NCBI RefSeq assembly: GCF_006970445.1
Contig: NZ_CP033877.1
Location: 3,852,750-3,916,749 of the forward strand
Source of the DNA: Stenotrophomonas maltophilia
Lineage (GTDB): Bacteria; Pseudomonadota; Gammaproteobacteria; Xanthomonadales; Xanthomonadaceae
Length of the DNA stretch: 64,000 bases
Direction of reading: 5' to 3'
Position numbers and translations under genes: made by a program. Position 1 is the first letter of the stretch. Each line of letters opens with the position of its first letter. The notes under the pieces were generated by a model, which worked only from the letters and a program-made list of their open reading frames with translations, did not search any database and was not told the DNA's origin. Below are positions 16,039-25,646 of the stretch, in pieces.

Positions 16039-17967
16039 TTACTTGGCTTCAGCCTTGGCCAGCATGTCCTGGACCGAGGCGGTGGTGATCGGGTGGTAGC
16101 CCGGCTTGGCCTTTTCGAAGGCCTGCTTGGCCAGCTCCAGCCCCTTCGGGGTCTTCACCAGTTCGGCGTAGATCGGCATGATCAGCTTGCGACGGCCGAC
16201 GCGTTCGATGAACGCGGCTGCGCCTTCATTGGCCTGCTCGTAGCCGCTGCGAATCGCCAGCGGGTACCAGCGCATGGCGATCTCGCCATTCGGGGTGCCG
16301 GTGAAGTGGAAGGCCTTGTCCAGCGTGGCCAGCTTGTCCAGCGGCTGGGTCGCGCCCAGGCCGTCGATGAAGCGCACCCATTCCTGCGTGCTCCAGTCGG
16401 CGATGACCTGGCTGCTCGGCACGGTGCCGGCGCTGGCAAAGGCAATGCGCGCGGTATCGACGCTGCTGAAATTGCGCGACTGCGCCTTGGCCGCGAATGC
16501 CGGAATACCCGGCTCGTCCAGCCACGCCTTCAGTTCGGCCTCGGTCACTGCCGACGGATTCTTCGGCAGCAGGTTCTTCTTCATGTACTCGACGAACTGG
16601 TCGGTGTTCGCGCTCTGGAAGGCGTGATCATCGAACCAGCCACGCAGGAACGGATCGAAGGTCTCGCGGCCGAAGCGCTGCTCCAGGAATTCCAGGAACC
16701 ACGAACCCTTGACGTAGGCGACCTGGCTGAGGGCTTCGTCGGGGTCACGCTCGTTCAGCGGCGGCAGCGCCAGCGCCTGGTCGGCCGGGCTCATGTCCTT
16801 CACTTCGGCCAGCAGGTCGGTCTGGTCGATCTGCTTCTCCATCTCGGCCATTTCCTTGCCGTACAGAGCTTCGGTGATGCGGCCCTGGACGTAGGTGGTG
16901 AAGCCTTCATTGAGCCAGATGTCCTTCCAGCTGGCGTTGGTCACCAGGTTGCCCGACCAGCTGTGCGCCAGTTCGTGGGCGACCAGCGAGACCAGCGACT
17001 TGTCGCCGACGATCACGGTCGGAGTGGCGAACGTCAGGCGCGGGTTCTCCATGCCGCCGAACGGGAACGACGGCGGCAGCACCAGCATGTCGTAACGGCC
17101 CCAGCGGTATTCGCCGTACAGCTTCTCGGCGGCACCGATCATCTTCTCGGTGTCTTCGAATTCCTTGGCCGCCTTGTTGACCATGGTCGGCTCGGCCCAG
17201 ACGCCGGAGCGGCCGGAGATCGGCTCGAACACCAGGTCACCGGCGGCGATGGCCAGCAGGTAGGACGGAATCGGCTGCGGCATCTTGAAGGTGTAGTCAC
17301 CGTCACGCGCGGCCTTCGGATCGTTGTCGGCGCTCATCAGCACCATCACGTCCGGGCGCGAGACCACGTGCGCGCTGTAGGTGAAGCGCACGCTCGGGGT
17401 GTCCTGCAGCGGCACCCAGGAACGGGCGTGGATGGCCTGCGACTGGCTGAACATGAAGGGCAGCTTCTTGCCTTCGGTCATCGACGGCGCCAGCCACTGC
17501 AGGCCCGAGGCAGTCGGTGCGGTGTGGTAGGTCACTTCCACCTTGGCCGGCTGGGCCGGGGCCTCGATGGTCAGCTTGCTGCCGAACACCTTGTCGACCG
17601 GGGCCAGCGCGAACTGCAGCGGGCTGCGCGCGCCATCGGCGGCAACGGCCTCGACCTTGGACACGGTCAGCTCGCGGGTGTCGAGCACCAGCTGCTTGGC
17701 GTCCTTCTGCTTCCATTCCAGGGTGTAGGTGGCGGTACCGCCGATCTGCTTCTGGTCGAAGTCCAGCTTCAGGTCCAGCGCGATATCCTTGATGACGACC
17801 TTGTCCGGCTCGGCGTACGAGCTTTCGTCGTGGCTGCGGTTCTCGGCGTTCACGGGGGCGGCGGGGGCCTTTTCGGCAGTCGGGGCAGCGGCGGGCGCGG
17901 CCGCCTGCTGGGAGCAGCCGGCGGCCAGGGCCACGGCCAGCGGAAGGAGCATCAGCGGATTACGCAT
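16039..17967 (-). CDS. M1-family aminopeptidase, lipoprotein
   Basis: 642 aa. The N-terminus has the lipobox LAAGC (Cys18), so the protein is exported and lipid-anchored. The exopeptidase motif GGMEN (304-308) and zinc site HELAH (331-335) with the third ligand Glu354 in WLNEGF are intact. The C-terminal helical region (about 490-640) resembles the leukotriene A4 hydrolase C-terminal domain. It should release N-terminal residues from peptides in the periplasm. It is single-gene, between SMAG clusters. Confidence 0.93.
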   Translation of the reverse strand: MRNPLMLLPLAVALAAGCSQQAAAPAAAPTAEKAPAAPVNAENRSHDESSYAEPDKVVIKDIALDLKLDFDQKQIGGTATYTLEWKQKDAKQLVLDTRELTVSKVEAVAADGARSPLQFALAPVDKVFGSKLTIEAPAQPAKVEVTYHTAPTASGLQWLAPSMTEGKKLPFMFSQSQAIHARSWVPLQDTPSVRFTYSAHVVSRPDVMVLMSADNDPKAARDGDYTFKMPQPIPSYLLAIAAGDLVFEPISGRSGVWAEPTMVNKAAKEFEDTEKMIGAAEKLYGEYRWGRYDMLVLPPSFPFGGMENPRLTFATPTVIVGDKSLVSLVAHELAHSWSGNLVTNASWKDIWLNEGFTTYVQGRITEALYGKEMAEMEKQIDQTDLLAEVKDMSPADQALALPPLNERDPDEALSQVAYVKGSWFLEFLEQRFGRETFDPFLRGWFDDHAFQSANTDQFVEYMKKNLLPKNPSAVTEAELKAWLDEPGIPAFAAKAQSRNFSSVDTARIAFASAGTVPSSQVIADWSTQEWVRFIDGLGATQPLDKLATLDKAFHFTGTPNGEIAMRWYPLAIRSGYEQANEGAAAFIERVGRRKLIMPIYAELVKTPKGLELAKQAFEKAKPGYHPITTASVQDMLAKAEAK

Positions 17968-18077
17968 GAATCGGGACCGTTACGGGGATCAAACCCCAAT
18001 GGTACCTCCGTCCGGCCCGGCAGGCGTTGCGCGGTGCGGGGTAATGGCGCGCACAGCCGATCCTGCGCCTCCGGCGC

Positions 18078-18227
18078 ATGCCAACCATGGTTGGCATCCA
18101 CAGGTAGGTGCCAACCTTGGTTGGCACGGATCTTTCATCGCTCGCAGCAGGCCCGTGCCGACCAAGGTCGGCACCTACCAGAGCGGATGACCGCGGCCGG
18201 GGCGTGCCAACCAAGGTTGGCACCCAC
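18078..18227. repeat. cluster of four SMAG-type stem-loops
   Basis: Copies at 18078-18097, 18104-18127, 18155-18178 and 18204-18227 use the cores GCCAACCATGGTTGGC, GCCAACCTTGGTTGGC, GCCGACCAAGGTCGGC and GCCAACCAAGGTTGGC, in mixed orientation. They fill the gap between ubiE and the M1 gene. Confidence 0.85.
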
Positions 18228-18238
18228 CAAAGCGGGGC

Positions 18239-19000
18239 TTACAGCTTGTAGCCGGAGTGGATCGAAACGATGCCGCCGGTCAGGTTCTTGTAGTGGCAGC
18301 GCTCGAAGCCGGCCTGCCCCATCATCGCCTTCAGTTCGTCCTGCGGCGGGTGCTTGCGGATGCTCTCGGCCAGGTACTGGTAGCTGTCCGAATCGTTGGC
18401 GAACAGCTTGCCCAGCTTGGGCAGGATCTTGAACGAGTGGAAGTCGTAGATCGGCTTGAACCAGTCCGCGGTGACTTCGGAGAACTCCAGCACGCGGGCC
18501 TGGCCGCCCACCTTCAGCACGCGGTACATCTCGCGCAGGCCAGCGTCCTTGTCAGTCACGTTGCGCAGGCCGAAGGCGATGGTGACCAGGTCGAAGCTGT
18601 TGTCCGGGAACGGCAGGGCTTCGGCATTGCACTGCACGTAGTCCAGGCCGAGCACCAGGCCGCGGTTGGTCAGGCGGTCACGGCCGACCGACAGCATGCC
18701 GGCGTTGATATCGCCCAGCACCACCGAGCCCTCGGCGCCAACGCGCTCCTTCAGCAGGGCGGCGATGTCGCCGGTGCCGCCCGCCAGGTCGAGCACGCGG
18801 TCGCCCGGCTTCACCTGCGCGGTCGCCACGTAGTAGCGCTTCCACGCCCGGTGCACGCCCAGGCTCATCAGGTCGTTCATCAGGTCGTAGTTGCGCGCGA
18901 CCGAGGTGAACACCTGGCCGACCAGCTTCTGCTTGTCCTTGGCGGCGACGTCGCGGAACCCGAAATGGGTGGTACCGGCTTTGTAGGGGGATTCGCTCAT
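18239..19000 (-). CDS. ubiE: UbiE, 2-polyprenyl benzoquinol C-methyltransferase
   Basis: 253 aa. A SAM-dependent C-methyltransferase of ubiquinone (and, where present, menaquinone) synthesis. It has the UbiE start THFGFRDVAAKDKQKLVG, the SAM loop VLDLAGGTGDIAAL, the signature YDLMNDLMSLGVHRAWK and the C-terminus GGIVSIHSGYKL. ATG 19000 (MSESPYKAG) is preferred over an upstream in-frame ATG because homologues begin there. It is divergent from the deaminase gene. Confidence 0.96.
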   Translation of the reverse strand: MSESPYKAGTTHFGFRDVAAKDKQKLVGQVFTSVARNYDLMNDLMSLGVHRAWKRYYVATAQVKPGDRVLDLAGGTGDIAALLKERVGAEGSVVLGDINAGMLSVGRDRLTNRGLVLGLDYVQCNAEALPFPDNSFDLVTIAFGLRNVTDKDAGLREMYRVLKVGGQARVLEFSEVTADWFKPIYDFHSFKILPKLGKLFANDSDSYQYLAESIRKHPPQDELKAMMGQAGFERCHYKNLTGGIVSIHSGYKL

Positions 19001-19081
19001 GGCCCCGATTATCGCACCGCCGGGGGCCAGCGGCACCCCCTGCCCGTATCATGGCGGGCCACGACTTACCGGAGCCCCCGC

Positions 19082-19534
19082 ATGATCACCACGCCCGACT
19101 ACCAGGCCCTGCTGCAGACCGCCATCGCCGAAGCCCGCCAGGGCCTGGCCGAGGGCGGCGTGCCGATCGGCGCGGCGCTGTACCACAACGACGGCCGCCT
19201 GCTCGGCTGCGGCCACAACCGCCGCGTGCAGGAAGGCGACCCCTCCGTGCACGGCGAAACCGACGCCTTCCGCAAGGCCGGCCGCCAGCGCCGCTACCAG
19301 GACACCATCATGGTCACCACCCTGGCGCCGTGCTGGTACTGCTCGGGCCTGGTGCGCCAGTTCAACATCGGCACCGTGGTGGTGGGCGAATCGCGCACGT
19401 TCCAGGGTGGCATCGACTGGCTGCGCGAGAACGGCGTCAACGTGATCGACCTCGACAACCAGGAATGCGTCGATCTGCTCGGCGATTTCATCGGTCGCCA
19501 TCCGGACATCTGGAACGAAGACATCGGTGAATGA
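19082..19534 (+). CDS. Fcy1-type cytosine/nucleoside deaminase
   Basis: 150 aa. Zinc-dependent cytidine-deaminase fold with the HGE proton-transfer motif (HGETDAF) and the PCWYC zinc-cysteine pair. Features shared with yeast cytosine deaminase Fcy1 are GGVPIGA, the HGE rather than HAE form, a VVGE segment and the C-terminal WxEDIGE. It probably deaminates cytosine or a related pyrimidine in the cytosol. It is divergent from ubiE with an 81-bp gap. Confidence 0.88.
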   Translation: MITTPDYQALLQTAIAEARQGLAEGGVPIGAALYHNDGRLLGCGHNRRVQEGDPSVHGETDAFRKAGRQRRYQDTIMVTTLAPCWYCSGLVRQFNIGTVVVGESRTFQGGIDWLRENGVNVIDLDNQECVDLLGDFIGRHPDIWNEDIGE

Positions 19535-19662
19535 GCATCGCGCAGCCTGCTGTTGAACCCGCTTAATGAACGCTTCAGTGCCGGCACGCCCTAGTGCCGG
19601 CAGCGTTTGCGGCCATTGCCGTGAACCCGTGCACAGTCAGCTGCGCTGCGTGCATACACTGC

Positions 19663-19704
19663 GGTAACACCCCACCCCGCCGCCGCGCCTAGGGTGGGGT
19701 TACC
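19663..19704 (+). promoter_or_regulatory. leader hairpin before a small unknown gene
   Basis: GGTAACaCCCCACCC and AGGGTGGGGTTACC pair with one bulge around a 13-nt GC loop. It ends 28 nt before the next start codon. A TACACT -10-like hexamer (19655-19660) sits just upstream, so the hairpin may be the 5' end of the transcript. Confidence 0.4.
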
Positions 19705-19732
19705 GGGGCCCCTTTCCCCGGCGGAGCCAGCC

Positions 19733-19993
19733 ATGTGCGCGCACGCCGTACGCCCCACGCCCGACCCGATTCTCGATGCCATCCGCGAGCGCCTGCAGCA
19801 GCAGTACGCGCTGCACCAGCGTGGCGCACTGTTCTGGACCGCCTACCAGGGCCTGCAGCTGGAACTGGTGCGTGGCCATCCGCTAGACCATGAGCGCCTG
19901 TGCAATGCGATGGCCGACATGGCCGAAGACCTCGGCGCGGTCGAGCATGCGCAACTGATAGGCAATCGCAACGCCGGCTCCACGCCGCGCTGA
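19733..19993 (+). CDS. small hypothetical protein
   Basis: 86 aa, predicted cytosolic and mostly helical, with no recognised motif (body: DPILDAIRERLQQQYALHQ ...). The start ATG 19733 follows a purine-rich GGCGGAG. Support is the open frame, fitting codon use and its place in a plus-strand run of small genes. Function unknown. Confidence 0.55.
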   Translation: MCAHAVRPTPDPILDAIRERLQQQYALHQRGALFWTAYQGLQLELVRGHPLDHERLCNAMADMAEDLGAVEHAQLIGNRNAGSTPR

Positions 19994-20066
19994 CACGGCA
20001 TGCACCGGCGCATACGCCACACTGCGATGAACCCCCACTCCCTCCACCTCAACCGATTGGATCGAC

Positions 20067-20393
20067 ATGCACGCTGAAGTCCCCACCATTCCCCCGGTCA
20101 TCAACGTCGACGCCGAGCTTGACCATTGGCGCCGCCAGCATGCCGACGGTGCACTGCCGCACAACTCCTTCGGCTCCTACGTGCCGTGGATCAAGTTCGC
20201 CTGCGATTCGCTGATCACCCAGCCGCGCGCCAGCAATGCGCAGCGCGACGAGATGTTCCAGACCCAGTACGCCCTGCAGATCATGCCGCGCCTGAGCGAA
20301 GCCCAGGCCCGCGAATTCGTCGACCGTTGCTGGCAGCACGTCTACCAGACCAGCCCGGTGCGCCTGCAGGACGCGCCGCGCCTGCGCGCCTGA
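20067..20393 (+). CDS. small hypothetical protein
   Basis: 108 aa, soluble and acidic, with aromatic-rich segments (ELDHWRRQH, SYVPWIKFACDS, EFVDRCWQHVY). No signal peptide or known domain is recognised. It follows the 86-aa gene by 73 bp on the same strand. Confidence 0.68.
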   Translation: MHAEVPTIPPVINVDAELDHWRRQHADGALPHNSFGSYVPWIKFACDSLITQPRASNAQRDEMFQTQYALQIMPRLSEAQAREFVDRCWQHVYQTSPVRLQDAPRLRA

Positions 20394-20486
20394 TCCGCCG
20401 CGCGGCGGCGGCTCAAGCGCGGCGGCTGCACGGCCCCTGCACGAGCCACTGCCGATCATCCTCGTCACCTGAGTGGGACGACGACG

Positions 20487-20909
20487 ATGAAAGCACGCAA
20501 CCTGTTCAATACGATCGCCAAGAAGGCTGCGGCCGCCACCGGCTCGCCGTGGACCTTCCTGGCTGCGGTCGCGATCGTGGTGATCTGGGGCATCAGTGGT
20601 CCGGTGTTCGGCTTCAACGACACCTGGCAGCTGGTGATCAACACCGGCACCACCATCATCACCTTCCTGATGGTGTTCCTGATCCAGCACACGCAGAACG
20701 CGGACACCGCCGCGATGCAGATCAAGCTGGACGAGCTGATCCGGGCGACGGCCGAAGCCAACAACGAACTGTTGGATCTGGAAGAACTGGACGAGGAACG
20801 GCTGGAAGAGATCCGACGCGAGTACGAGCAGATGGCGCGCGAAGCCGGCGACGCACTGGCGCGGGTGCGCGCCTGCCATGTGGCGCGGCGCGACGACGAA
20901 GCGGTATAG
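20487..20909 (+). CDS. low-affinity iron permease family protein
   Basis: 140 aa with two transmembrane segments (about 21-45 and 52-72) followed by a long acidic helical tail. The block WGISGPVFGFNDTWQLVIN then TGTTIITFLMVFLIQHTQN is the signature of the bacterial Fet4-like low-affinity iron permease family. Transport itself is not shown for most short bacterial members. The gene is convergent with smeF. Confidence 0.88.
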   Translation: MKARNLFNTIAKKAAAATGSPWTFLAAVAIVVIWGISGPVFGFNDTWQLVINTGTTIITFLMVFLIQHTQNADTAAMQIKLDELIRATAEANNELLDLEELDEERLEEIRREYEQMAREAGDALARVRACHVARRDDEAV

Positions 20910-20928
20910 CGGCCCTCCTGAAATGACA

Positions 20929-21041
20929 ATGCCGGCCCGCGGCCGGCATTACCATCGATCTCCAGGTAGGTGCCAACCTTGGTTGGCACAGGGCCAGCCG
21001 CCTGCGCTGACGCATCCGTGCCAACCAAGGTTGGCACCTAC
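20929..21041. repeat. cluster of three SMAG-type stem-loops
   Basis: Copies at 20929-20953, 20965-20989 and 21018-21041; the last two are inverted relative to each other. They lie between the convergent iron permease and smeF genes and may act as a bidirectional stop. Confidence 0.85.
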
Positions 21042-21053
21042 CAGAAGCACTGC

Positions 21054-22439
21054 TTACCCGCGCTCGTGCCAGCCGCCACCCAGCACCTTGTACAGGGTGA
21101 TGCGGTTGGCCTGCTGCGCCAGCTGGGCCTGCAGCTGGGTCTGCTGCGCGTTGTAGGCGGTACGCCGCGCATCGAGCAGGGTGACGAAGCTGTCCAGGCC
21201 GGCGTCGTAGCGTGCCTGCGACAGGCGGTTGGCCTGTTCGGCCGCTTCCACCAGGCGCTGCTGTGAACTCACCTGCTCATCCAGGCTGACGTTCAATGCC
21301 AGCGCATCGGCGGTTTCGCGGAAGCCCACCTGGATCGACTTCTCGTACTGCGCCAGCGCGATATCACGATCGGCGTTGGCGATGGCCAGGTTGGCGCGCA
21401 GCTTGCCGCCCTGGAAGATCGGCAGGGTGATCTTCGGCAGGAAGCTCCACACGCGCGTTCCGCTGTCGAACAGGTTGGACAGTTCGCTCGAGCCACTGCC
21501 GATGCTGCCGGTCAGCGAGATGCTCGGGAAGAACGCCGCACGTGCTGCACCGATGTTGGCGTTGGCCGCCAGCAGCTGGTGTTCGGCGGCCATGATGTCC
21601 GGGCGCTGCAGCAGCACATCGCTGGGCAGGCCGGCCGGCGGCGGCGCCAGTGCCAGCAGCTGCGGTTCGATGCTGTCCGGCAGCAGCGCCGGATCCAACT
21701 GGCCACCCGCCAGCAGCGCCAGCGCGTTGCGGTCCTGGGCCAACTGGCCACGCAGGCGTGCGGCATCGGTGCGCGCGGTCTCGACCAGGGTCCGGGTCTG
21801 GGTCAGCTCCAGCGCCGAACTGCCGCCACGCTCGTGACGGGCCTCGGCCAGGCGCAGCGAATCCTCATAGGTCTTCAGCGTGGCATCGGCGATCTTCAGC
21901 CGCTGCGCATCAGCACCGTAGGTCAGCCACGCCGTCGCGGTCTCGGCCACCAGGCTCAGCTGCGCGTTGCGGCGATTGGCGGCCACCGCGAAGTACTGCT
22001 GCAGTGCCGCTTCACTGAGGTTGCGCACGCGGCCGAACAGGTCCAGCTCGAACTCGGCCACGCCGACACCGGCGGTGAACTGCTCGGTGACGCCGTCATC
22101 GGTGCCTCGGCGATCCATCTGGCCGGTGACGGCCACGCCCGGCACGCGATCGGCACGCTGCACGCGGTACTGGCCGCGCGCGCGTTCGACGTTGAGCACG
22201 GCCACGCGCAGGTCGCGGTTGTTCTGCAGCGACTGGTCGATCACCTGCTGCAGGCGCGCATCGGTGAAGAAGTCGCGCCAACCGACGGCGGCGACATCGG
22301 CCACCTGGCCCTGCGCGGCCTCGGCCGGCCACTGCGCCGGAATCGCCGGAGCGACGGCGGTGTTCTTCGGCACCAGGGTGGAGCAGCCGGCCAGCGCGAG
22401 CGTGGCGGCAATGGAAAGGAACAGGGATGCACTTTTCAT
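21054..22439 (-). CDS. smeF: SmeF, outer-membrane factor of the SmeDEF efflux pump
   Basis: 461 aa lipoprotein (lipobox LAGC) of the TolC/OprM NodT family, forming the outer-membrane channel. The repeated alpha-helical hairpin pattern (YGADAQRLKIADATLKTYEDS; RLSQARYDAGLDSFVTLLDA) is visible. ATG 22439 is used since it begins the signal peptide directly; an in-frame start five codons upstream exists. It is the last gene of smeDEF; a SMAG element separates it from smeE. Confidence 0.94.
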   Translation of the reverse strand: MKSASLFLSIAATLALAGCSTLVPKNTAVAPAIPAQWPAEAAQGQVADVAAVGWRDFFTDARLQQVIDQSLQNNRDLRVAVLNVERARGQYRVQRADRVPGVAVTGQMDRRGTDDGVTEQFTAGVGVAEFELDLFGRVRNLSEAALQQYFAVAANRRNAQLSLVAETATAWLTYGADAQRLKIADATLKTYEDSLRLAEARHERGGSSALELTQTRTLVETARTDAARLRGQLAQDRNALALLAGGQLDPALLPDSIEPQLLALAPPPAGLPSDVLLQRPDIMAAEHQLLAANANIGAARAAFFPSISLTGSIGSGSSELSNLFDSGTRVWSFLPKITLPIFQGGKLRANLAIANADRDIALAQYEKSIQVGFRETADALALNVSLDEQVSSQQRLVEAAEQANRLSQARYDAGLDSFVTLLDARRTAYNAQQTQLQAQLAQQANRITLYKVLGGGWHERG

Positions 22440-22479
22440 GGGGATGACTTCCATCGGTACTGCCGGATGGCAGGAGGCA

Positions 22480-22503
22480 GTGCCGGCCAGCGGCCGGCAC
22501 TGC
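22480..22503 (-). repeat. SMAG-type REP stem-loop between smeE and smeF
   Basis: The core GCCGGCCAGCGGCCGGC lies in the 72-bp smeE-smeF gap. REPs inside operons can affect the relative levels of the genes on either side. Confidence 0.8.
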
Positions 22504-22511
22504 CGATTCGC

Positions 22512-25500
22512 TTACGTCGTGGACTTGCGCTTGAACAGGCGCTGCACCACCACGAAGAACAGCGGTACGAAGAACACGCCGAGCACGGTGCCGACGATCA
22601 TGCCGCCGAGCACGCCGGTGCCGATCGCCTGCTTGGCGCCGGAGCCGGCACCGGTGGAGATCGCCAGCGGTACCACGCCCATGCCGAAGGCCAGCGAGGT
22701 CATCACGATCGGGCGCAGGCGGTCGCGCACGGCATGCATGATCGACTCGATCAGGCTGGCGCCCTTCTCCAGGTTTTCCTTGGCGAACTCGACGATCAGG
22801 ATCGCGTTCTTGCTGGTCAGGCCCACCGTGGTCAGCATCGCCACCTGGAAGTAGATGTCGCGCTCCAGGCCCTTGAAGGTGTTGGCCAGCACGGCGCCGA
22901 GGATACCCAGCGGGGCCGCCAGCAGCACCGCGGTCGGCACGCTCCAGCTTTCGTACATCGCGGCCAGGCACAGGAACACGATCATCAGCGACAGCGTGTA
23001 CAGCAGCGGCGTCTGCGAACCGGCCTGGCGCTCCTGGTAGGACATCGCCGTCCATTCGATGCCGAAGCCCTGCGGCAGCTGCTTGGCCAGCTGTTCGATC
23101 TCGGCCATGGCATCGCCGGAGGCAACACCCGGGGCCGGTTCACCCTGGATTTCCATCGCCGACACGCCGTTGTAGCGTTCCAGGCGCGGCGAGCCGTAGT
23201 CCCAGTGCTTGGTGGCAAACGCACTGAACGGCACCATTTCGCCCTTGTCGTTCTTCACGGACCAGAGATCAAAGTCCTCCGGCACCATGCGGAACGCCTG
23301 GTCGGCCTGCACGAACACACGCTTGACGCGGCCGCGATCGACGAAGTCATCGATGTACGAGCTGCCCCACGCGGCGGCCAGCGTGCCGTTGATCTGGTCG
23401 ATCGACAGTCCCAGCGAGGTCGCCTTGGCCGCGTCGATGTCGATGCGGAACTGCGGCGTGTCTTCCTGGCCGTTCGGGCGCACGTTGGCCAGCTTCTTGC
23501 TGCCGGCGGCGAGGCCGAGCAGCTGGTTGCGCGCGGCCACCAGTGCGTCGTGACCCTGGCCGCTGTTGTCCTTCAGGAAGAAGGTGTAGCCCGAGGCGGT
23601 ACCCAACTCCGGAATGGCCGGCGGCGGGAAGGCGAAGATGAAGGCATCCTTGATCTGGCCCAGGGCCGCCATCGCACGGCCGGTGATCGGCATCACGCCA
23701 TTGTTGGCGTCACGCTCGCTCCAATCCTTCAGCTTGACGAACGCCATACCCGCGTTCTGGCCCATGCCGGCGAAGCTGAAGCCCTGCACCGAGAACACCG
23801 AGTCCACCGCATCCTTCTCGTTCTGCAGGAAGTGGTTTTCCAGTGCCGCGATCGATTCCAGCGTACGTTCCTGGGTGGCACCGACCGGCGCCTGCACCAG
23901 CGCCATCAGCACGCCCTGGTCTTCGTTGGGCAGGAACGAGCTGGGCAGGCGCACGAACAACACGCCCATCAGCACGAACAGCGCCGCCACGATGCCCATG
24001 AAGCGCCACGGACGGTGGATGATGCCGCGCACGCCACGCTGGTAGCTTTCGCTGGTGCGGTCGAAGCCGCGATTGAAGCCATTGAAGAAGCGACCGGCCA
24101 GGCCACGGTGGGCGACGTGGTGCTCACCCTTCTTCAGCGGCTTGAGCATGGTCGCGCACAGCGCCGGGGTCAGCACGATCGCCACCAGCACCGACAACGC
24201 CATCGCAGAGACAATCGTGGCCGAGAACTGGCGATAGATCACGCCGGTGGAGCCGCTCATGAAGGCCATCGGCACGAACACCGCCGACAGCACCAGGCCG
24301 ATACCCACCAGCGCACCGGTGATCTGGCCCATCGACTTGCGGGTCGCTTCGAGCGGCGACAGTCCTTCCTCGGACATGATGCGCTCGACGTTCTCCACCA
24401 CCACGATGGCATCGTCCACCAGCAGGCCGATCGCCAGCACCATCGCGAACATGGTCAGCATGTTCACCGAGAAACCCAGCATCGCCAGTACGCCGAAGGT
24501 ACCCAGCAGCACCACCGGCACGGCGATGGTCGGGATCAGGGTGGCGCGGAAGTTCTGCAGGAACAGGTACATCACCACGAACACCAGCACGATCGCTTCG
24601 ATCAGGGTCTGCACCACGCCCTTGATCGACACGCGCACGAACGGAGTGGTGTCGTACGGGATCTCGGCCTTCAGGCCGGCCGGGAAGAAGCCCTTCATGT
24701 CTTCCAGCGCGGCGTTCACACCAGCAGCGGTATCCAGCGCGTTGGCGCCGGTGGCCAGGGTGACCGCCAGGCCGCTGGCCGGCTGGCCGTTGTAGCGGGT
24801 GACGAAGTCGTAGGATTCGGCACCCAGTTCGACGCGGGCGACGTCACCCAGGCGCAGCTCGGCACCGTCCTGCGCACCGCGCACGATGATGTTGCGGAAC
24901 TGTTCCGGGGTCTGCAGGCGCGACTGCGCGTTGATGGTGGCGTTGAGCTGCTGGCCCTTCACCGACGGCGCACCGCCAAGCTGGCCGATCGCCACCTGGG
25001 CGTTCTGGGCCTTGATCGCCGCGGTCACTTCCGGCACCGACAGGCCATAGGTGTGCAGCTTGTTCGGGTCCAGCCAGATGCGCATGGCGTACTTGCCACC
25101 GAACACCTGGATGTTGCCCACGCCCGGCACGCGGCTGAGACGGTCGACGACATTGGAACCGACGTAGTCGGCGATGTCGTTGGCGTCCATGCTGCCGTTC
25201 TCGGACACGAACGCGATGACGTTCAGGAAGCCCGAGCTGGACTTGGCCACGTTGATGCCCTGCCGCTGCACTTCCTGCGGCAGCAGCGGCATGGCCAGCT
25301 GCAGCTTGTTCTGCACCTGCACCTGGGCAATGTCCGGGTTGGTGCCGCTCTCGAAGGTCAGGGTGATGGTGGCCTGGCCGTTGGACGAGCTGTTGGAGGA
25401 GAAGTAGATCAGGCCATCAAGGCCCTTCATGTTCTGCTCGATGATCTGCGTCACCGAGTCCTCGACCACCTTGGCCGATGCACCCGGGTAGGTAGCGCTG

Positions 25501-25634
25501 ATTTCCACCGCCGGCGGTGCGACGTTGGGGTACATCGAGACCGGCAGCTTGAACAGGGCCAGGCCGCCGGCGAGCATGATGATGATGGCGATCACCCATG
25601 CAAAGATGGGTCGATCGATGAAAAAGCGTGCCAT
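22512..25634 (-). CDS. smeE: SmeE, RND multidrug transporter
   Basis: 1040 aa, HAE-1 RND inner-membrane pump with 12 transmembrane helices and two large periplasmic loops. The proton-relay Asp pair in TM4 is present ([17 protein letters not shown]). In S. maltophilia SmeDEF exports quinolones, tetracyclines, chloramphenicol, macrolides, trimethoprim and triclosan. It begins 12 bp after smeD. Confidence 0.96.
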   Translation of the reverse strand: MARFFIDRPIFAWVIAIIIMLAGGLALFKLPVSMYPNVAPPAVEISATYPGASAKVVEDSVTQIIEQNMKGLDGLIYFSSNSSSNGQATITLTFESGTNPDIAQVQVQNKLQLAMPLLPQEVQRQGINVAKSSSGFLNVIAFVSENGSMDANDIADYVGSNVVDRLSRVPGVGNIQVFGGKYAMRIWLDPNKLHTYGLSVPEVTAAIKAQNAQVAIGQLGGAPSVKGQQLNATINAQSRLQTPEQFRNIIVRGAQDGAELRLGDVARVELGAESYDFVTRYNGQPASGLAVTLATGANALDTAAGVNAALEDMKGFFPAGLKAEIPYDTTPFVRVSIKGVVQTLIEAIVLVFVVMYLFLQNFRATLIPTIAVPVVLLGTFGVLAMLGFSVNMLTMFAMVLAIGLLVDDAIVVVENVERIMSEEGLSPLEATRKSMGQITGALVGIGLVLSAVFVPMAFMSGSTGVIYRQFSATIVSAMALSVLVAIVLTPALCATMLKPLKKGEHHVAHRGLAGRFFNGFNRGFDRTSESYQRGVRGIIHRPWRFMGIVAALFVLMGVLFVRLPSSFLPNEDQGVLMALVQAPVGATQERTLESIAALENHFLQNEKDAVDSVFSVQGFSFAGMGQNAGMAFVKLKDWSERDANNGVMPITGRAMAALGQIKDAFIFAFPPPAIPELGTASGYTFFLKDNSGQGHDALVAARNQLLGLAAGSKKLANVRPNGQEDTPQFRIDIDAAKATSLGLSIDQINGTLAAAWGSSYIDDFVDRGRVKRVFVQADQAFRMVPEDFDLWSVKNDKGEMVPFSAFATKHWDYGSPRLERYNGVSAMEIQGEPAPGVASGDAMAEIEQLAKQLPQGFGIEWTAMSYQERQAGSQTPLLYTLSLMIVFLCLAAMYESWSVPTAVLLAAPLGILGAVLANTFKGLERDIYFQVAMLTTVGLTSKNAILIVEFAKENLEKGASLIESIMHAVRDRLRPIVMTSLAFGMGVVPLAISTGAGSGAKQAIGTGVLGGMIVGTVLGVFFVPLFFVVVQRLFKRKSTT

Positions 25635-25646
25635 GGGGTTCTCCGC

